Positions 59,263 through 62,459 of a DNA stretch of 62,459 nt are shown piece by piece. The translations under genes and the position numbers were made by a program. How positions within the stretch are numbered: the stretch's first letter is position 1; each line of letters begins with the position of its first letter. Source of the DNA: Sphaeroforma sirkka (lineage: Eukaryota > Opisthokonta > Ichthyosporea > Ichthyophonida); the NCBI GenBank assembly GCA_001586965.3, contig LUCW03002210.1, forward strand, positions 10,001-72,459. Reading direction: 5' to 3'. Under the pieces are notes generated by a model, which did no database searches, was not told the DNA's origin, and saw only the letters and a list, made by a program, of their open reading frames with translations.

Positions 59263-61020
59263 TCAAGGTGCTCTCTCCTTCCTTTCACCCTTTGGTTCAG
59301 TAGGAGTAGAGCCTTTACTACCTCCAGCAGTAGTGCGAGGTTTCTTAGTATTACGCGCAGTGTTATTCTCTTTCGCGGTACGCTTCGCGGGCTGGGGAAA
59401 GCTCGAGGTACTAAGTACTCTAGTAGATGGGTTGGTATGCTTTTGAACTATTTTCTCAAAGACAGACCAAGGCATAGATCGCAAATCACCATAGGCGATG
59501 ATGTCATCATTGACTTTCTTAAAGAGGTTAGCTCCCAGAGTCTCCATCATCTGACAAATTAATAAATATTCGCCAGTATAGGTACAACCACTCATCCGAG
59601 TATTCATATGTGTCATATGGGCTAGAGCACCTCGAATAGTGGTATCGTTCGCAAAGAACTTGCGAGACTCTAGAAGTTCACGGTCACGTGCATCTTCAAA
59701 AAAGGTGTTAAGTATATTATCACGCAACTGGTGCCAGGGTAGGGCTTTCCAGTTGGGCTCATGAGCCTTCAAGATAGTTCGCCATTCACCTGGCTCACAG
59801 AAATGAATAAAGGTATTCATCATCTGCTTATCCTTAAGGCTGGCAGACTCCTTAAGTTGGTCGAAGGCCTTCAGTGTCTCCACTGTACTCTCATTAGTAG
59901 AGAAATCGACCTCAGCCTGCGCGTTACCTAGCTGCTTTATAAAGCTTGGTTCTAAGTGTTCACGAGGCTCATGCTCGTGCTACGGGCTGCTAGTGCCAAG
60001 ATGGTGTCTATTTCCTTTCTCTTGTTATCGATTAGATAGCGAATGTTATCCGCTTTCCTATCGTCAAGGTCAGAGTCATTCAATAGACGGTCCTCAAGGA
60101 CTTGCATACCAGAGCGTAATAGCCTGAGACGAGTATGTCTGGTTCTCACTTCATCATCCTCAGGATTAGAGCGGGAACTCTCTAACGAGGTACTGGTGTA
60201 GCGATTGCCAAAATCGTGATTACCAGGGTTAGTTGGCAAATGAGGGTCGATATTACGAGGATGGTAAGCCTCATCGAGTTCCATACGATCATATCCTCTG
60301 ACAGGGTTAGGTTTGTCAAGAGGATGGTCAATGGTAGCATCAGAGCTATAGAGAATCAATTTTGAAATATTTTCTCTCTCGCCAGTGGTAACTGGCTTAG
60401 TGGTAAACATACTGGCTGGTAAACCAGTAGGTCTCGGGTTCGAAAATCGGCCCGGAATTTTTCTTCTTCTTCGGTATAGGAAGAATATCAGCCAAGTGGG
60501 ACACGATAGAGGGGTCCACAACTGCTGCTGCCGCTAGCTCCTTCAAGAGCGCTTCAGTGCGGTTCAATTGGCGTCGAGATTGAGAGGATCCAACCACTCG
60601 TTGTCGAGTCATTGTGTCCTCAACTTCGGCCCTAAGATTTGAGCTGGATGGAATGGCTTCTCCATCGATGGCGAAACCAAAATTTTCGGACAGGTCCAAT
60701 GCTTCCTTTTCACTCCGGATTTGTGCTGGAGTGTCCTTTAGATGTGGAGTTATAATGTCCCCGACATTCGTATCCACGAATTTTCCAGCCTTTCGACGTT
60801 TATCCCCCCAATATTTGAGGGCACGTGGTCAGAGAGGGCAAGCTGGGGTCCTGAGCTTCACTCCTAGGTGATACACGGACGCTGGCGAGCCTTTCCGCGG
60901 TAGTAGATACCTCTTCTTCCAAGGCTTTAGGATCCGACGAGTCATCCTCAGAATAATCCTCTGTACCAACCTCAGAATTTGCTTCCCCAACAGTATCCTC
61001 GGCAGGCTCAACTCCAGACA
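59263..61020 (-). pseudogene. gag of copy 2, 5' truncated and frameshifted
   Basis: Frame segments: 61011-60829, 60777-60397, 60521-59952 and 59883-59263. The most complete central parts are EALDLSENFGFAIDGEAIP, VDPSIVSHLADILPIPKKKK, LRLLRSGMQVLEDRLLND, and the capsid-like segment FANDTTIRGALAHMTHMNTR. A small insertion near 59965 introduces a stop. Compared with copy 1, this copy keeps about 790 bp of gag that copy 1 has lost. Confidence 0.8.
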
Positions 61021-61022
61021 GG

Positions 61023-61616
61023 TGTAGAAATACGGCCTCCGGTCAGTCTAAAATATCAAGATCAATTGAGATAATACATTGGTTTTTTATTTGTATTTTA
61101 AATAATTTAGTACAAGCTCTTTTTCCAATATTTCCAAAGTGTTCTAAATTCACTTTGATGGCTCCAATAGCCTGAGTATTTGGTATGACTCACTACTTGG
61201 ACCTATTTGAGACATTAGTAGATGTAGGATATTATAAACTAAATTTTATAATCTCCGAACTACTACTTATAGATTTTGGTCCTCCCGCCAATCTCCAAAA
61301 TCCAATAAGTCTTTTCTTTTTTTAACTTTTCTTCAGATGGAACTTTATTTATATCAGCTAATGTATTAACGTGACTTACGTTATTATGTCTATTTACAAA
61401 TTAGGCAAGTGGTCATGAACACTTAGTACTTCTAGTGAAAATTATTCAATAAAGAACAGCTAGAGGCACGCCCTGTGTGATCGAGGATATTTAGGCTCTT
61501 AACAAGAGGCAGTCCCGATCATTCTTACACAAGCTACCACTGCTAAAGTCTAACTGACTAAATTGTATTTTAGTTTAATATAGTTTGAAACCTAGTAATT
61601 TCCATCGAAGTTTACA
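61023..61616 (+). mobile_element. 5' LTR of gypsy copy 3 (594 bp)
   Basis: Same termini as the LTR at 52434 (TGTAGAAATACGG to GAAGTTTACA) and AATAAA at 61448-61453. It is similar but not identical to the other two, so it is not a recent duplicate of either. It abuts the truncated gag of copy 2 with no visible spacer. Confidence 0.9.
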
Positions 61617-61695
61617 TATTTTTCAGTTAAATAGTAGTTACAGTAGTGTACTGCTTCTAGACTGTCTGACATCGATTTACTATCCAGCAAATACT

Positions 61696-62459
61696 ATGGC
61701 TAAGGGTACTTCTAAAGGCAAGGAGCCGCTAGCTCTAAGCCTGCTAAGCCTGCCGAGGTTCCTGAGATCCCTGTGGAAACACCTAGCCTGTCTGGAGTTG
61801 AGCCTGCCGAGGATACTGTTGGGGAAGCAAATTCTGAGGTTGGTACAGAGGATTATTCTGAGGATGACTCGTCGGATCCTAAAGCCTTGGAAGAAGAGGT
61901 ATCTACTACCGCGGAAAGGCTCGCCAGCGTCCGTGTATCACCTAGGAGTGAAGCTCAGGACCCCAGCTTGCCCCCCTGACCACGTGCCGTCAAATATTGG
62001 GGATAAACGTCGAAAGGCTGGAAAATTCGTGGATACGAATGTCGGGGGGCATTATAACTCCACATCTAAAGGACACTCCAGCACAAATCCGGCGTGAAAA
62101 GGAAGTATTGGACCTGTCCGAAAATTTCGGTTTCGCCATCGATGGAGAAGCCATTCCATTCAGCTCAAATCTTGGGGCCGAAGCTGAGGACGCCATAACT
62201 CGACAACGAGTGGTTGGATCCTCTCAATCTCGACGCCAATTGAACCGCACTGAAGCGCTCTTGAAGGAGCTAGCGGCAGCAGCAGTTGTGGACCCCTCTA
62301 TCGTGTCCCACTTGGCTGATATTCTTCCTATACCGAAGAAGAAGAAAAAAATTCCGGGCCGATTTTCGAACCCGAGACCTACTGGTTTACCAGCCAGTAT
62401 GTTTACCACTAAGCCAGTTACCACTGGCGAGAGAGAAAATATTTCAAAATTGATTCTCT
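61696..62459 (+). pseudogene. gag of copy 3, running off the window
   Basis: The ATG at 61696 starts MAKGTSKGKEPLALS; a base missing near 61730 relative to copy 1 (AAGGAGCC against AAGGGAGCC) throws the frame. The original frame resumes as LSGVEPAEDTVGEANSE and SEDDSSDPKALEEEV, and ends at TGA 61977 where bases are missing relative to copy 2. The next part (SENFGFAIDGEAIP; DILPIPKKKK) is again open. Bases 61784-62459 mirror 60234-61020 of copy 2. Pol is presumably beyond the window. Confidence 0.8.

Larger units (their letters stand above)
57344..61022 (-). mobile_element. Ty3/gypsy copy 2, inverted, both ends truncated
   Basis: On the minus strand this copy runs from gag (about 61020) through the protease remnant and reverse transcriptase to RNase H, stopping at FTVACD (57344). 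No LTR or integrase remains. Bases 57404-60234 are a near-perfect inverted match to 53331-56150 of copy 1. It ends at 61020, immediately before a forward LTR. Confidence 0.88.

Noticed and set aside
60420..60450. tRNA T-arm-like GGGTTCGAAAATC, repeated inverted near 62370
   Set aside because: It lies in the gag coding frame of two copies of the same element, so it is coding sequence.

Overview
The window is nuclear DNA from an intron-rich eukaryote. Two ordinary host genes occupy the left 37 kb. One of them is split by dozens of short GT-AG introns, and about 20 of its 45 inferred donor sites begin GTATG. The right 25 kb is decayed retrotransposon sequence, and AT microsatellites occur throughout. 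A senataxin/Sen1 helicase with a metazoan/fungal-type N-terminal region and extreme intron density would fit a unicellular relative of animals, such as an ichthyosporean. That placement is inference, because nothing in the window names the species.

Layout. 1-3655: intergenic, dominated by (TA)n arrays and small tandem duplications. 3656-9531 (+): a three-exon gene for a 1458-residue, Gln/His/Pro-rich, prion-like protein with one compact Cys-containing module; I do not recognise its family. 9532-11616: tail-to-tail intergenic gap holding a 1.3 kb block bounded by TA repeats. 11617-36725 (-): one 25 kb gene that I could thread as 46 exons with every junction phase-compatible (6576 nt, 2191 residues). 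It encodes a senataxin/SEN1-type superfamily 1 RNA/DNA helicase with all helicase motifs, the Sen1 N-terminal helical region and an Arg/Ser-rich tail.

37.3-43.4 kb: an LTR-like segment and an integrase C-terminal fragment (-), abutted by a decayed non-LTR (LINE-type) retrotransposon (+) with ORF1, apurinic-type endonuclease, reverse transcriptase and a C-terminal zinc knuckle. 43.4-46.7 kb: mostly featureless, with an AT-rich tandem duplication. 46.7-48.8 kb: a Ty3/gypsy-like integrase with a chromodomain-like tail (-), split by a 600 bp solo LTR with a 4 bp target duplication. 48.8-51.6 kb: a cysteine-containing pseudogene of unknown family with several frameshifts. 52.4-62.5 kb: three copies of one Ty3/gypsy family, namely LTR-gag-pol (+), truncated gag-pol (-), and LTR-gag (+) running off the end. 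The first two form inverted arms of about 2.8 kb around a 1.25 kb spacer and share the same nonsense codons.

The two host genes converge and share no obvious pathway, although both look nuclear: one resembles a transcription co-regulator, the other acts in transcription termination and R-loop resolution. All the retroelements carry frameshifts or stops and look dead. The least explained items are the unknown Q-rich protein with its Cys module, the decayed pseudogene at 49-51 kb, the 1.3 kb block at 10-11 kb, and the inverted retroelement cluster.
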